Translations under genes and position numbers: made by a program
The notes under the pieces: model-generated
The model's input: the letters and a program-made list of their open reading frames with translations, nothing else
What the model was told of the DNA's origin: nothing
Database searches by the model: none
Part shown: one piece after another, positions 27,448 through 36,860 of the stretch
Layout: each line of letters opens with the position of its first letter
Numbering within the stretch: position 1 is the first letter of the stretch
Assembly: GCF_003555545.1 (NCBI RefSeq)
Contig: NZ_CP032157.1
Location: 7,444,546 to 7,508,545, forward strand
From: Paraflavitalea soli
Lineage (GTDB): Bacteria > Bacteroidota > Bacteroidia > Chitinophagales > Chitinophagaceae
DNA length: 64,000 bases
Reading direction: 5' to 3'

Positions 27448-28650
27448 TTATTGCCGGAGCGGCTGAAATTGGATCTCACTGGATGTTTGCATACCCCGCT
27501 CATCGATAACAGTCAGGAACCATAACAGCGTACCCGCAGGCGGCAGGGGAGATTGGATCATTTGTTTGTCTACTGTTACTTTCACCGTTTGCCACTGTTT
27601 ATCTTTCAGTAAGGCTGCCGTGTCGGTCGTATAATGTAAGGCCGCAGCGGAAAGAGGCACGCTGGATTGTACCGACGCTATAACCCTGTTTTTTTTGATA
27701 GCTATCTTTTTGATGATGGCCAAAGGGGGAGTATGATTCAGGTAACTGTTGATGAAGCCGGCAACCTCTTCATTTTCCCAACCATACCGATGGTTGTGTT
27801 TAAGTCCCACTTTTATACTCAGGTTCCTGCTCCTGACCAACTGATAGGTTTTGGCATAGCTGTCCAGGTAGAAGTGTCCATCATTCGTGCCATTCACAAA
27901 TAATACCGGCATCCCTGCTTTTCCGATATACTGTGATGGATCGTATTGTTGTACCCAGGTTTGTCTGTCTGCAGTAGCAAGCAGGTCCAGTTCTTTTTTC
28001 ATGGCGCTGTTCTCATACAGATATCCGCATCCATATACCGGCACCGCCGCTTTGTAACGATCATCTACGCCTGCCATCAACGAAGTAATGATGCCTCCCC
28101 AGCTAATGCCGGTAATGGCCGTACGGTTACTGTCTACCTCCGGCATGCTCCGCAGCAGATTGTGTGCAAGTATTACATCCGCCACGGCCTGGTACATCCA
28201 CTGGTCCTCCAGCGATGGCGTGATGGTGAAATAAGGTGTTTTTCCACCCGGCTCCACAAAGCCATTCTCCAGGTGCACCCTGCCAGGACCATTTCCCCGC
28301 AGGTCCATCGCAATAGCGGCATATCCCTTCTTTGCCCACAGGATAGCCCACTCCCTAAAAGCGGTTCCACCACCACCATGCACCAATACCACAGCTGGCA
28401 GGTGATGGTCGCCCTCCCTGTTGCCACTGAGCGTGCCGGGTGTGGCGTAATATGCAAATACCCGCTGCGTAGTATCCCGATAATTCAACCCGGTATATAC
28501 AATGCCGATGGCCGAATCGCTGCTGATCGTCTCATACGCAGGTGTTTTATAAATAGCCGGTACATCCCATAACGTGCCCTTGATCTGACTTTGCGCTGGC
28601 AGGTAAATAATGCTTGTAAGAAACACAATGGCTGCAATACGAATGGTCAT
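27448..28650 (-). CDS. Secreted alpha/beta-hydrolase (acetyl-esterase/peptidase type)
   Basis: A 400-residue exported serine hydrolase. Starting at 28650 gives a signal peptide, MTIRIAAIVFLTSIIYLPAQ. The alpha/beta-hydrolase core (about 90-320) has the oxyanion segment VVLVHGGGGTAFREW, the nucleophile elbow GISWGG with the catalytic Ser, a likely acid in FVNGTNDGHFY and His in LKHNHRYGW. This resembles prolyl-oligopeptidase and acetylxylan-esterase-like enzymes. About 90 C-terminal residues form a small beta domain. Substrate is unknown. It is divergent from a lipoprotein operon across a spacer with a palindrome. Confidence 0.87.
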   Translation of the reverse strand: MTIRIAAIVFLTSIIYLPAQSQIKGTLWDVPAIYKTPAYETISSDSAIGIVYTGLNYRDTTQRVFAYYATPGTLSGNREGDHHLPAVVLVHGGGGTAFREWAILWAKKGYAAIAMDLRGNGPGRVHLENGFVEPGGKTPYFTITPSLEDQWMYQAVADVILAHNLLRSMPEVDSNRTAITGISWGGIITSLMAGVDDRYKAAVPVYGCGYLYENSAMKKELDLLATADRQTWVQQYDPSQYIGKAGMPVLFVNGTNDGHFYLDSYAKTYQLVRSRNLSIKVGLKHNHRYGWENEEVAGFINSYLNHTPPLAIIKKIAIKKNRVIASVQSSVPLSAAALHYTTDTAALLKDKQWQTVKVTVDKQMIQSPLPPAGTLLWFLTVIDERGMQTSSEIQFQPLRQ

Positions 28651-28712
28651 GTATATAATATAAGGCACCTAATTTAGGCGCAAAAGCAGTGATAATGGAG
28701 AAAAAAAGCTGA

Positions 28713-28728
28713 ACTTAGTATGCTAAGT
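28713..28728. promoter_or_regulatory. Palindrome in a divergent promoter region, possible operator
   Basis: ACTTAG (28713-28718) and CTAAGT (28723-28728) surround a TATG core. It lies about 60 bases from each of two divergent start codons. A regulator-binding role is inferred only from position and symmetry. Confidence 0.3.
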
Positions 28729-28778
28729 ATTCCCCTGAACTGGCAACCGATACTTTTCACCTCACAACATAAACTGTT

Positions 28779-29834
28779 ATGCGGATGTATCGACAACTTG
28801 TAGCCGGATCTTTTATCCTCGCCTGCTCTTCCTGTATCAAAGCCCCTCCCCTGAATCCGGAGGCCGATATTGAAACCTTCACAGTAAACAAGCAATTGCT
28901 GTTGAGTGATGTGTTTATCGACCAGGTCAACGGCAGAATAGTGCTGAACCTTACTGATAAAGCCTACAACAGTGGCATAGCACCCGTTATCACCACTACT
29001 ACCGGCGCTGCTATACAACCCGCTTCCGGTGATTCCATCCATTTTGATGACGATACAGTCAGGTATGTGGTGAGGTCGGAAGATGGCGCTAACACCAAGA
29101 CCTATAAGGTAGAGCTGGCCTCTATTGGCGCCTGGAAATTTGATTTTGAGCACTGGGCCATACAGGATAAGGACAAATACGATTATCCACTCGAAGAAGA
29201 TGGCAGCACACTCTGGACCTCCGGCAATCCCGGTGTGGCATTATCTGGCGTAGCCAAAGACCCCGCTGCTTATCCTACCCGCTCCACTACCGATAAAAGG
29301 TTTGGCGACAAAGCGGCTGAATTGGTAACCCTCAAAGGCACGGCTCTTTCGGGGTTGGTGGGCATTAAACTGTTTGCAGGCTCCCTCTTCACCGGTACAT
29401 TCAACTCTACCAATGCCCTGGTAGAGCCCTTGAAAGCTACTCAATTCGGACAGCCCTTCGTGGGCAAGCCCCTCCGTTTTACCGGTTATTTCAAATACGT
29501 AGCCGGCCCCAATTTTCAGGACAAGGCAGGCAATATATTGCCCGGTGTGCGTGATTCCTGTTCCATCTATGCCGTATTTTTCAAAGGCAATACCAGCCTG
29601 GATGCCACCAATATCAATACTTCTGATCGTATTGTGGCAGTAGCAAAACTAAAGACTACCGATGATCATCCCCAGTTTACCCGCTTCGACCTGCCATTTG
29701 AATATAATTCATCCCTTCCCCTCACGGGCAAACACATGCTGGCCATCGTGGTATCATCCAGTCAATATGGCGATAATTACCGGGGTGCTATTGGCAGCAG
29801 ACTGGTGGTAGATAGCCTCAACATCATCCATTAA
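28779..29834 (+). CDS. PCMD-domain lipoprotein
   Basis: A 351-residue lipoprotein. The lipobox Cys lies in LACSSCIKAPP near residue 19. Residues 30-110 form a short beta domain (VNKQLLLSDVFIDQVNGRIV), and the rest is the putative carbohydrate metabolism domain (PCMD) of Bacteroidota: WKFDFEHWAI, then LWTSGNPGVAL, GDKAAELVTL, and RFTGYFKYVAGP. The structure is likely to bind glycan or cell-surface polymer. Its TAA stop overlaps the first ATG of the next gene, a beta-barrel protein, so the two are probably translated together. Confidence 0.86.
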   Translation: MRMYRQLVAGSFILACSSCIKAPPLNPEADIETFTVNKQLLLSDVFIDQVNGRIVLNLTDKAYNSGIAPVITTTTGAAIQPASGDSIHFDDDTVRYVVRSEDGANTKTYKVELASIGAWKFDFEHWAIQDKDKYDYPLEEDGSTLWTSGNPGVALSGVAKDPAAYPTRSTTDKRFGDKAAELVTLKGTALSGLVGIKLFAGSLFTGTFNSTNALVEPLKATQFGQPFVGKPLRFTGYFKYVAGPNFQDKAGNILPGVRDSCSIYAVFFKGNTSLDATNINTSDRIVAVAKLKTTDDHPQFTRFDLPFEYNSSLPLTGKHMLAIVVSSSQYGDNYRGAIGSRLVVDSLNIIH

Positions 29835-29842
29835 TGCATTGT

Positions 29843-30604
29843 ATGAAAAGAATTGGATTGTTTTACCTCCTTATGATTTTTGCTGTGATAGCACATGGAC
29901 AACTTCAGCGTGATAGTATTCAACACATGCGCAAAGGCGAAAGCAATATCCTGGGAGGATTGAATATTGGTGCTGCCGCGCCCACCTCTTTTCCGAATAC
30001 CATCCGGAAGATCAACGGGTATTGGCCGCGCGTAAGCCCTTCCCTGGGTTTTGAATATATTTATTACCTGCCTGAAAAATGGGGCATAGGCGCCGCCTTC
30101 AAACTTGATTTTAAAGGAATGGGCACCAGGAGCGAGGTTATCTATTTCCATACCATCATTGCTGTGAAAGATGGCGACCAGACCAACGAATTTACTGGTA
30201 CCTTCTCCGGTAAAAATGAAACGCGGGTAAGTAACGCTTACATATCCGTACCCATATACGCAGTGTACCGGTTCAACAACCAGTGGCGGGCAAAACTTGG
30301 TTTTTATATGGCCTGGTTATTCAGCTCCGATTTTGAAGGCAATGTATCTGATGGCTATATCCGCAATGGCGGCCCTACCGGCGAAAAAGTAAATATCGAT
30401 TTTGCCACTTTCGATTTTGGCGAAGACGTCAACTCATTTGATATCGGTCTCTATGGCGCCGGTGAATACCGCATCAGCCATAAGCTTTCCCTCAGTGCTC
30501 AGCTCAGCTGGGGATTACGCCCTATCTTCCCTTCCACTTTTAAGGGTATGGATTTTCCCCTCTATAATATTTTCGCTACCCTTGGGGTAACCTATCATCT
30601 GTGA
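29843..30604 (+). CDS. Outer-membrane beta-barrel protein
   Basis: A 253-residue exported protein with signal peptide MKRIGLFYLLMIFAVIAHGQ and alternating amphipathic strands typical of an eight- to ten-stranded barrel, ending in YNIFATLGVTYHL with aromatic termini. Glycine/aromatic-rich strands such as SPSLGFEYIYYLPEKWGIGA fit the PorT/OmpW-like group. An alternative ATG at 29834 overlaps the upstream stop. It follows the PCMD lipoprotein in the same operon. Confidence 0.8.
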   Translation: MKRIGLFYLLMIFAVIAHGQLQRDSIQHMRKGESNILGGLNIGAAAPTSFPNTIRKINGYWPRVSPSLGFEYIYYLPEKWGIGAAFKLDFKGMGTRSEVIYFHTIIAVKDGDQTNEFTGTFSGKNETRVSNAYISVPIYAVYRFNNQWRAKLGFYMAWLFSSDFEGNVSDGYIRNGGPTGEKVNIDFATFDFGEDVNSFDIGLYGAGEYRISHKLSLSAQLSWGLRPIFPSTFKGMDFPLYNIFATLGVTYHL

Positions 30605-30644
30605 CAGTGTTTTTTTAATCGACAGCAGCATTGTATATTAGGCC

Positions 30645-31130
30645 ATGAACCTACACTATACTGCCATATCGAAATGTGCCGGATTTATCCTGGCTACTAC
30701 TATCCTGGTTGCTTGTCAAACTGAAGTTAAACCCGATGTTCCCAAAACAGCCGCCCTTCCTGTCACAGGCACCTGGAAGCTCCTTTCCGGTACCCTTATT
30801 GAAAAAGGCGATACCACAGTAACTGATTATACCAGGGGCCAGGAGTTTATCAAGATACTCAACGGATCTCATTTTGCATTTCTGCACCACGATCTCAGTA
30901 AAGGAAAGGATTCAGCCGCCATCTATTCTTCCGGCGGAGGTAGCTATACCCTTACCGATAGTCTTTATACTGAACACCTGCAGTATTGTACTGCCAGGCA
31001 ATGGGAAGGCAATGACTTCCATTTTGTGCTTACCCTGCAGGGCGATACCCTCACCCAGCAAGGCGTAGAGAAAATTGAAAACTTAGGCGTCAACAGGATC
31101 AATATTGAAAAGTATGTACGTGTAAAATAG
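30645..31130 (+). CDS. Lipocalin-like lipoprotein
   Basis: A 161-residue lipoprotein, with lipobox Cys in LVACQTE near residue 24. The mature part reads LPVTGTWKLLSG, TRGQEFIKILNGSHFAFL, GGSYTLTD and FVLTLQGDTLTQQG, the pattern of Bacteroidota lipocalin-like proteins. It is the third gene of a plus-strand group after the PCMD lipoprotein and the barrel protein, 40 bases from the latter. A lipocalin in an envelope operon suggests binding of a small hydrophobic ligand, which is inferred. Confidence 0.76.
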   Translation: MNLHYTAISKCAGFILATTILVACQTEVKPDVPKTAALPVTGTWKLLSGTLIEKGDTTVTDYTRGQEFIKILNGSHFAFLHHDLSKGKDSAAIYSSGGGSYTLTDSLYTEHLQYCTARQWEGNDFHFVLTLQGDTLTQQGVEKIENLGVNRINIEKYVRVK

Positions 31131-31136
31131 GCGGAC

Positions 31137-31568
31137 CTACTTTGATAACAATACTTCAATATTCGAGCCGATGGAATGCTTATATCCTTGCAGCCTGGTA
31201 AAATAGATATACGACAGGATCAATACACCCAGGAACAACAAAGGGTCAATTATATACATGATGCCATCACCTACAGCGGCATGAGCAATGATGGCTGATA
31301 CCAGCGTAATGCCAAAACCAACATACGCGTACTCCTTTATTTTCCCTGGAATACCCGGTAGCAGCAATATGAGTACGCCCAATACTTTGGCAATGGTCAG
31401 CTCTGCTTTGAAGTAAGCGGGTAAATGCAGGTGCGTGAAAGCGCCTTCCGGATAGGTATAACCATCAAAGAAGGTAAAACTAATAATGCTGAATGTCATG
31501 ACAGCCCCAATGATGCCGGTGGCTGTCCAATAGATGATCTTCTCTCTTCTTATTTTTTTGCTGTTCAT
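31137..31568 (-). CDS. DoxX-like membrane protein
   Basis: A 143-residue protein with four hydrophobic spans. The segments IIYWTATGIIGAVMTFSII, LPAYFKAELTIAKVLGVLIL and KEYAYVGFGITLVSAIIAH match the DoxX-like family of small inner-membrane proteins. It converges on the lipocalin-like gene with only six bases between stop codons. Confidence 0.85.
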   Translation of the reverse strand: MNSKKIRREKIIYWTATGIIGAVMTFSIISFTFFDGYTYPEGAFTHLHLPAYFKAELTIAKVLGVLILLLPGIPGKIKEYAYVGFGITLVSAIIAHAAVGDGIMYIIDPLLFLGVLILSYIYFTRLQGYKHSIGSNIEVLLSK

Positions 31569-31642
31569 TGTTCAATAATTTATATACCTATAAGACAGGG
31601 CAGGGGTGATTCCTGTGACAGGTCGATTATCCGCGGATAGGT

Positions 31643-31673
31643 TTTGCTTCCTTCTGCAATTGGCCTATTTTTA
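31643..31673 (+). promoter_or_regulatory. Promoter of the serine hydrolase gene, near-leaderless
   Basis: TTTG (31643-31646), a 19-base spacer and TATTTTTA (31666-31673) lie five bases before the ATG at 31679. Only the last -7 base departs from TAnnTTTG. The transcript should start at or next to the ATG. Confidence 0.55.
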
Positions 31674-31678
31674 AACCT

Positions 31679-32872
31679 ATGAAACACTTGTTCTTTTTTT
31701 GCCTGCTGCTGAGTGCTGCTGCAAGCCACGCACAAAAAGCACCCAAATCTTATTTTCCTCCCCGCACGGGCTGGGAGCACCGTAGCCCTGTTTCTTTTGG
31801 CCTCGATCCCCTGAAGATTGATTCCGCCATCGCCTTTGCCCGGCGCAATGAATCCAGGCAATCACGCAATATGGATTCGGCACAAGTACAATCCTTTGGC
31901 AAAGAGCCTTACAGTGACCCCGTGGGCGCCCTGGTAGACCGGGCCGATCCGGGTGGGGTGATTGTTTACAAAGGATACATCGTAGCCGAATGGGGCCAGC
32001 CGGAGCGGGTAGATATTACCAATAGCGTTACCAAAAGTTTCTTATCATCCGTAGTGGGACTTGCCGTTGACCGCGGCCTTATAAAAAACGTGAACGACAC
32101 AGTAGCGGGCTATATACCTCCTATTGAAGTATACCATCCCGGTGGGGCATCGGAGATTATCACCCCTTTTGCTTCTGCTCATAACCGCACCCTTACCTGG
32201 GAGGTGATGTTGCGTCAGACCAGCGACTGGGAAGGAACTTTATGGGGCAAGCCCGATTGGGCCGACCGGCCCGAGGGGAATTTCAATACCTGGCGTACAC
32301 GTCCCCGGAATGTGCCCGGTACAGTATGGAAGTACAATGATGTGCGGGTAAATGCCCTGGCCCTGGCAGCTACCAGCGTGTGGCGCCAGCCTTTGCCACA
32401 GGTACTTAAGAACCTGATCATGGACCCCATTGGTGCTTCGAATACCTGGCGATGGATGGGCTACCACAATTCCTGGATCGTATTGGATGGTGTGCCCGTA
32501 CAATCGGTAAGTGGTGGTGGTCACTGGGGTGGCGGCATGTACATCAATGCCTACGATATGGCGCGCTTTGGATTGCTCACCCTGCACAAAGGCAACTGGA
32601 ACGGTACACAACTACTATCGGAGCAATGGGTAAAGCAGGCCCTTACACCCACTACGGCCAACACTACTTATGGATACATGAACTGGTTCCTCAACACCGA
32701 TCATAAGATGGCTGCCAAAGCGCCTGTCTCTTCCTTCATTCACATTGGCAATGGCACCAATTTTATTTACGTAGACCCGGAGCATGAGCTGGTAGCAGTC
32801 GTGCGGTGGATAGAGAACAGGTCCATGGGCGATATGATTGGTAAAATACTGGAAGCCTTGCCCAATAAATAG
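31679..32872 (+). CDS. Secreted serine hydrolase, beta-lactamase/PBP class C fold
   Basis: A 397-residue exported serine hydrolase. The signal peptide ends near SHAQ. The catalytic SxxK is intact as S116-V-T-K119 in ITNSVTKSFLSS. A Tyr motif YND lies in TVWKYNDVRVNAL, and a late GGGHWGGGMY glycine segment stands near the usual third motif. Such enzymes act as esterases, D-aminopeptidases or amide hydrolases rather than true beta-lactamases. Compare the related protein at 37374, which has lost this motif. A promoter sits right before the ATG and a bidirectional terminator follows. Confidence 0.88.
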   Translation: MKHLFFFCLLLSAAASHAQKAPKSYFPPRTGWEHRSPVSFGLDPLKIDSAIAFARRNESRQSRNMDSAQVQSFGKEPYSDPVGALVDRADPGGVIVYKGYIVAEWGQPERVDITNSVTKSFLSSVVGLAVDRGLIKNVNDTVAGYIPPIEVYHPGGASEIITPFASAHNRTLTWEVMLRQTSDWEGTLWGKPDWADRPEGNFNTWRTRPRNVPGTVWKYNDVRVNALALAATSVWRQPLPQVLKNLIMDPIGASNTWRWMGYHNSWIVLDGVPVQSVSGGGHWGGGMYINAYDMARFGLLTLHKGNWNGTQLLSEQWVKQALTPTTANTTYGYMNWFLNTDHKMAAKAPVSSFIHIGNGTNFIYVDPEHELVAVVRWIENRSMGDMIGKILEALPNK

Positions 32873-32882
32873 GCCTTAACTA

Positions 32883-32916
32883 AAAAGAGCGAAACACCTA
32901 AGTGCTTCGCTCTTTT
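32883..32916. terminator. Bidirectional terminator between convergent genes
   Basis: AAAAGAGCGAA (32883-32893) and TTCGCTCTTTT (32906-32916) form an 11-bp stem with A and T runs, which can work in both directions. Confidence 0.88.
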
Positions 32917-32936
32917 CAGTAATTGACCGGTAACAA

Positions 32937-34880
32937 TTATTGTTTGATAATGATCCTTACCAGGTTTTCTATTCCATTGGTCACTTGCAAATAATACTGC
33001 CCATTAGGTTCCTGGGCCAGGTTGAAATGAACAATGCTGACAACACTGTTCTTTGCAATAACACAGGTTTGTATTAACCGGCCATTGAAGTCGTACAAAT
33101 AAAAATTGTACTGTTTATCCCTCTTTTTATTGATGATGATCGCACTTAAAGGCCCTTTGGTGGGGTTGGGCGCAATGACCAGCCGGAAGTCACCTGTTTT
33201 ATTTTCCGTGCCATACACCATAAAGCTTTGTGTAATGGTATTGGCTGGCAAGTAATTTTCGTTGCCTTCCTGCACCGCCTTCACCGTTACCTTTCCTTCA
33301 CCGTTGAACCGAAGCGTGTCTCCCTGCACATAAGCAGGTCCTTCAGTCACGATATATTGTACGGGCAATCCGGAAGAAGCCATGCCATTCAGGAGTACCG
33401 AAGCACTCCTTAGTTGGTCCGTGATGGTAGCAAACGTAAGTGTTTGAGCTGCCCTGGCTACCGTGAAAGTCCGTTCTGTACTGGCGGGGAAATATTGCTC
33501 ATTACCTGCCTGACTGGCCCTGATCGTTACCAGGCCACCGCCTGTAAGGCTCACTGCATTATCGTTGATAGTGGCAGGTCCGCTGACCACCTCAAAAGTT
33601 ACCGGTAGTTCCGCACTGCTGCCTGCTGTCAACTCAAAAGGTCCGTCTCCAAAAGTCTTATCAGGAATAGAATCTAATGTTACTACCTGAAAGCGCTTTT
33701 CAATTAATTCCCATTCGGCAAACTGGGTGCCTGTCTGCCCGTTATTGGCCGTAATATCGAGCCTGTAATAAATATAGCGTGTAATATTGCTGTCTAACAG
33801 GAAAGTCCTTTTCAGACGGCGACTGGCAAACAATTCACCACTCTTCGTGTCCAATGTATCCCAATTGGTGCCATTATTGGAAGCTAATAAGGACCAGTCT
33901 TTCGGGTCACGTTCCGGTACATCGTTGGCAGAGGTGAGGGTATATTTCACGACCACTGCAGGAGCTTTGGATTCATATTGTACCCACAATGCTTTTTTAC
34001 CACTCTGGTAGTATTTCGTACTGCTGCTGTTGTCGATCAGGCTGGGGAAATTCTCCGAAGGTTTGCTGGTATTGGCAAACTGTGCTGTGATGATCCCGCC
34101 ATTATCAGTAATATCAAATGAATTGGTATTAACAGGAGGAGGTACTTCCCCTGGAGGAACGCCATCCCTGAAGAAGCGGGCCTGCCTCCATTTAACTACC
34201 GCCTCACCTGTTTTCATGGTACCATAATTACCATATTTGTGATAATTGGACACAGGTTCATTATCTGGTATCTCGGCACGCAAGGTATCATTGATGTAGA
34301 TCTGTATCTTATTGCCTACATCTTCCTGCATGTGGATCACATTTACTTTTACTTCCCTGCCATAAATATTGGTGGCCAGCGTTTGCCCGGCACCACGCAT
34401 GGAACCGCCTTCTGCCGCATAGCCGCGGATCATCATTTGGGTGGCGCCTTCCACACTGCCGAATATCTGCATCAGGCTTTCATCGTTCAGCGGGGCATTG
34501 AAGGTCACGTACCCTTCAAACTGCCGGCTGCCCGTAGAGTAATCATTTTGCAGCCGGATCTCCGAACGGTTTGATTTGGTGGTCAGGATGCGGAAAGTTT
34601 CGGTATCCGTATCTGCGTCATACCGGTAATCAGCACAGATAGGATCACATACCGATTTGTAAGTAGTATAATTGAAGATCTGTAAACCGTCTGCATCATC
34701 GAGGTGTACCTTCTTGGTAGGCGAGTAGGATTTCCAGCCATTGCCAAGCTGTGCCTGGGCGGTAGACAGGCAGGAGGTGAGCAGTGTGCCGGCCAGTACC
34801 AGCCTTACCAGGCCTTTCATAGAAAAGCTCCTGTGCGTAGCAAGGTTGGCGCAGGAACGGGATCGTACAATTTTTTTCAT
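32937..34880 (-). CDS. T9SS-secreted multidomain protein, possible polysaccharide lyase
   Basis: A 647-residue extracellular protein. Order: a long-n-region signal peptide ending in STAQAQ (an alternative start is ATG 34820); a jelly-roll-like domain (about 45-245) with SNRSEIRLQNDYSTGSRQFE, which recalls the RSELR strand of PL7-type alginate lyases; a discoidin-like F5/8 domain (about 260-410); two short Ig-like repeats with QAGNEQYFPAST and QEGNENYLPANT; and a T9SS type A sorting domain (VIAPNPTKGPL ... NFYLYDFNGRLIQT). The sorting domain means export through the outer membrane by type IX secretion. The lyase idea rests on one motif and is tentative. Confidence 0.82.
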   Translation of the reverse strand: MKKIVRSRSCANLATHRSFSMKGLVRLVLAGTLLTSCLSTAQAQLGNGWKSYSPTKKVHLDDADGLQIFNYTTYKSVCDPICADYRYDADTDTETFRILTTKSNRSEIRLQNDYSTGSRQFEGYVTFNAPLNDESLMQIFGSVEGATQMMIRGYAAEGGSMRGAGQTLATNIYGREVKVNVIHMQEDVGNKIQIYINDTLRAEIPDNEPVSNYHKYGNYGTMKTGEAVVKWRQARFFRDGVPPGEVPPPVNTNSFDITDNGGIITAQFANTSKPSENFPSLIDNSSSTKYYQSGKKALWVQYESKAPAVVVKYTLTSANDVPERDPKDWSLLASNNGTNWDTLDTKSGELFASRRLKRTFLLDSNITRYIYYRLDITANNGQTGTQFAEWELIEKRFQVVTLDSIPDKTFGDGPFELTAGSSAELPVTFEVVSGPATINDNAVSLTGGGLVTIRASQAGNEQYFPASTERTFTVARAAQTLTFATITDQLRSASVLLNGMASSGLPVQYIVTEGPAYVQGDTLRFNGEGKVTVKAVQEGNENYLPANTITQSFMVYGTENKTGDFRLVIAPNPTKGPLSAIIINKKRDKQYNFYLYDFNGRLIQTCVIAKNSVVSIVHFNLAQEPNGQYYLQVTNGIENLVRIIIKQ

Positions 34881-34998
34881 ATGCGATTATTTTAGTCCTA
34901 CAACTAACGCATATTATTTTACTCCCTGGTTTCTCCTTCTTGCTATTTATTAAGTGATTTTACCCTTTCGACCCCCTACTGCCCGGCTGGCCTATGCG

Positions 34999-35541
34999 CT
35001 ACAGCCATTTTCTCATCCACAAGCCTTTTTGCGGATCATTGCCCCGCATCATGATCGTCCAGTCGATAAGCTCAAAATGCCATCGCTGGTAGAATTTAAT
35101 GGCGGCTGTATTCTGTTCCCAAACGTTGAGCCATAGTGCTGCATAACCAAGGCCGGTGGCGCGCCGGACACAGTGTTCCATCAATACCGTTCCGATCTGC
35201 CTGCCCTGGAATGGGGTCAGCAGGTACAATCTTTCCAGTTCAATGTACTGAGCTGTTTCCTGCCGTTCCGGCCTTGGGTTGGTGTTTATCTTGGCATACC
35301 CGGCCAGTTCCTGGCCATAAAACGCTAATAGAAAAGTATTTCCGGCATCCTGCCATTCAGCAAGTACCTGCTCCTGGCTGAACGCCTTGGTGACATAAGC
35401 CAACAGGTCTTCTTCTGGCATTTTACCGGTATAGGCAGTCTGGAATGCCTTGCCTGCCATGGTACACAGCGACGGAATATCTTCGGCGCTGGCCTTCCTG
35501 ATATAAATGGATTGATCGGTAGTCGTATTCTCTTCACGCAT
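34999..35541 (-). CDS. GNAT family N-acetyltransferase
   Basis: A 180-residue cytoplasmic acetyltransferase. It has IRKASAEDIPSLCTM at the start, the acetyl-CoA loop region YLLTPFQGRQIGTVLMEHC (Q-x-x-x-G-x form of motif A) and NVWEQNTAAIKFYQRWHFEL near the end, all typical of GNAT enzymes. The closest recalled types act on spermidine or protein N-termini, but the substrate cannot be inferred. Confidence 0.9.
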   Translation of the reverse strand: MREENTTTDQSIYIRKASAEDIPSLCTMAGKAFQTAYTGKMPEEDLLAYVTKAFSQEQVLAEWQDAGNTFLLAFYGQELAGYAKINTNPRPERQETAQYIELERLYLLTPFQGRQIGTVLMEHCVRRATGLGYAALWLNVWEQNTAAIKFYQRWHFELIDWTIMMRGNDPQKGLWMRKWL

Positions 35542-35664
35542 GGGCTGGATAGAATGAACTTTGTAAATGATGCCGCAAAGCTGCAGCAGGACTACCGGTA
35601 TGACTGGTAAGATCAGGATAAAAACGTGTAAAATCGGGAGTATACCGCAATTACCGGGAGAGCA

Positions 35665-36639
35665 TCAGTTCTTAGGGCTGACCCCATACTTCTTTTTAAA
35701 TGCTTTACTGAAGTAGGAGGGAGAAGAATAGCCCGTTTCATAAGCAATTTCACTGATGTTCTTGCTGGTGTTCATTAATAATTCCCGGGCTTGTTCCAGC
35801 CGGTAGTTGATCAGAAAATCCATGACCGAAGTGTCAAACAGTTCCCGAAACCCGTTCTTGAGCTTAAATGCATTGAGCCCTGTAACTTTCGACAGCGCTG
35901 CAAGCGACACCGGGTCTGCATAGTGGCTGGTGAGGTAATCCCTGGCAAAATAAAGCTTCTCCCGGTCTGCAGTACTTTTCACAACAGGGGTCTTGGTGCT
36001 GGACCTGCGGGAACTGGCCTGCACAAATAATATAAACAGTTCTACCGCCTTCGACCGCAGGTAAAGCTTTTTCATCTCCCCGGCAAATGGACACAACATG
36101 ATATCGTCAATACATCTTTCGATAGCCGCATTGATCGGTAGCCATTCACTGGCAAACAGGGCCGGCTGCTTGCCGGCTACCTTATTGGTAAATGGATCGA
36201 GCGTGATGCCTCCTTCCCCTACGAGGTTCAGGAAGCATTCCCGGGTGATCTGCAGCGAGAACATGACCGATTGGTTGTCAATATGCGACAGGCGGCTATC
36301 CAGTTCATCTGTATAAAGCATATTGTATTGGCCGCCTCTTATCGAAAAGCTTTTCGACAGCTGTTCATACCTGATATGGGAATGTCCTTGCCTGTTAAAA
36401 TAGATCTTCACTGCATCAATATCATTGCGGATGGCATAACTGGTTTCCTGCTGTTGCGCGAGTTCATTATAGGCCAGGCGAAACCCGTCGAAACACCAGT
36501 TCTGAAAAGTGATACGCGCCTTTTCAAGGCTGATCATCTCCTTGCTCTCCACCAGTTCTTTGGAATTGAGGTCAATATCCGAAATGGGGTTGCGGTAAAA
36601 GGTGGTTTGCTGTTGAATACTATTGAACTGTAGCGGCAT
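35665..36639 (-). CDS. AraC family transcriptional regulator
   Basis: A 324-residue regulator. The N-terminal ~210 residues form a sensing domain I cannot name. The last ~100 residues contain the AraC double helix-turn-helix: SLAALSKVTGLNAFKLKNGF, then the second helix pair ISEIAYETGYSSPSYFSKAF followed by KKKYGVSP. It is divergent from the AHSA1 protein gene, which is its most likely target. A TACGTTTA element about 15 bases before the ATG may be its own promoter. Confidence 0.93.
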   Translation of the reverse strand: MPLQFNSIQQQTTFYRNPISDIDLNSKELVESKEMISLEKARITFQNWCFDGFRLAYNELAQQQETSYAIRNDIDAVKIYFNRQGHSHIRYEQLSKSFSIRGGQYNMLYTDELDSRLSHIDNQSVMFSLQITRECFLNLVGEGGITLDPFTNKVAGKQPALFASEWLPINAAIERCIDDIMLCPFAGEMKKLYLRSKAVELFILFVQASSRRSSTKTPVVKSTADREKLYFARDYLTSHYADPVSLAALSKVTGLNAFKLKNGFRELFDTSVMDFLINYRLEQARELLMNTSKNISEIAYETGYSSPSYFSKAFKKKYGVSPKN

Positions 36640-36848
36640 AATGTATGATTAAACGTATACAGAAGCTGGAACCCAGGGCAAGATACTGCATCTGCGTTGT
36701 GTATGGCCGCTGGCTCCCTTACAAAGTGTGAAACCTTCTTTCCGGGTAGGAGTGTCCTTCCCCCTGTTTTGTCCCGGGAACAGGTTTTTGACGCAATTAC
36801 CCCCTATTTATGCGCCATTAGACCTGCTTATTCTAAGTTTGATGCGGT

Positions 36849-36856
36849 TAGTTTTG
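36849..36856 (+). promoter_or_regulatory. Promoter -7 element four bases before the AHSA1 gene
   Basis: TAGTTTTG matches TAnnTTTG and ends four bases before the ATG at 36861. The transcript would be leaderless or nearly so. No clear -33 TTTG is seen, which would fit a promoter that needs an activator such as the adjacent AraC protein. Confidence 0.45.
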
Positions 36857-36860
36857 TCGT

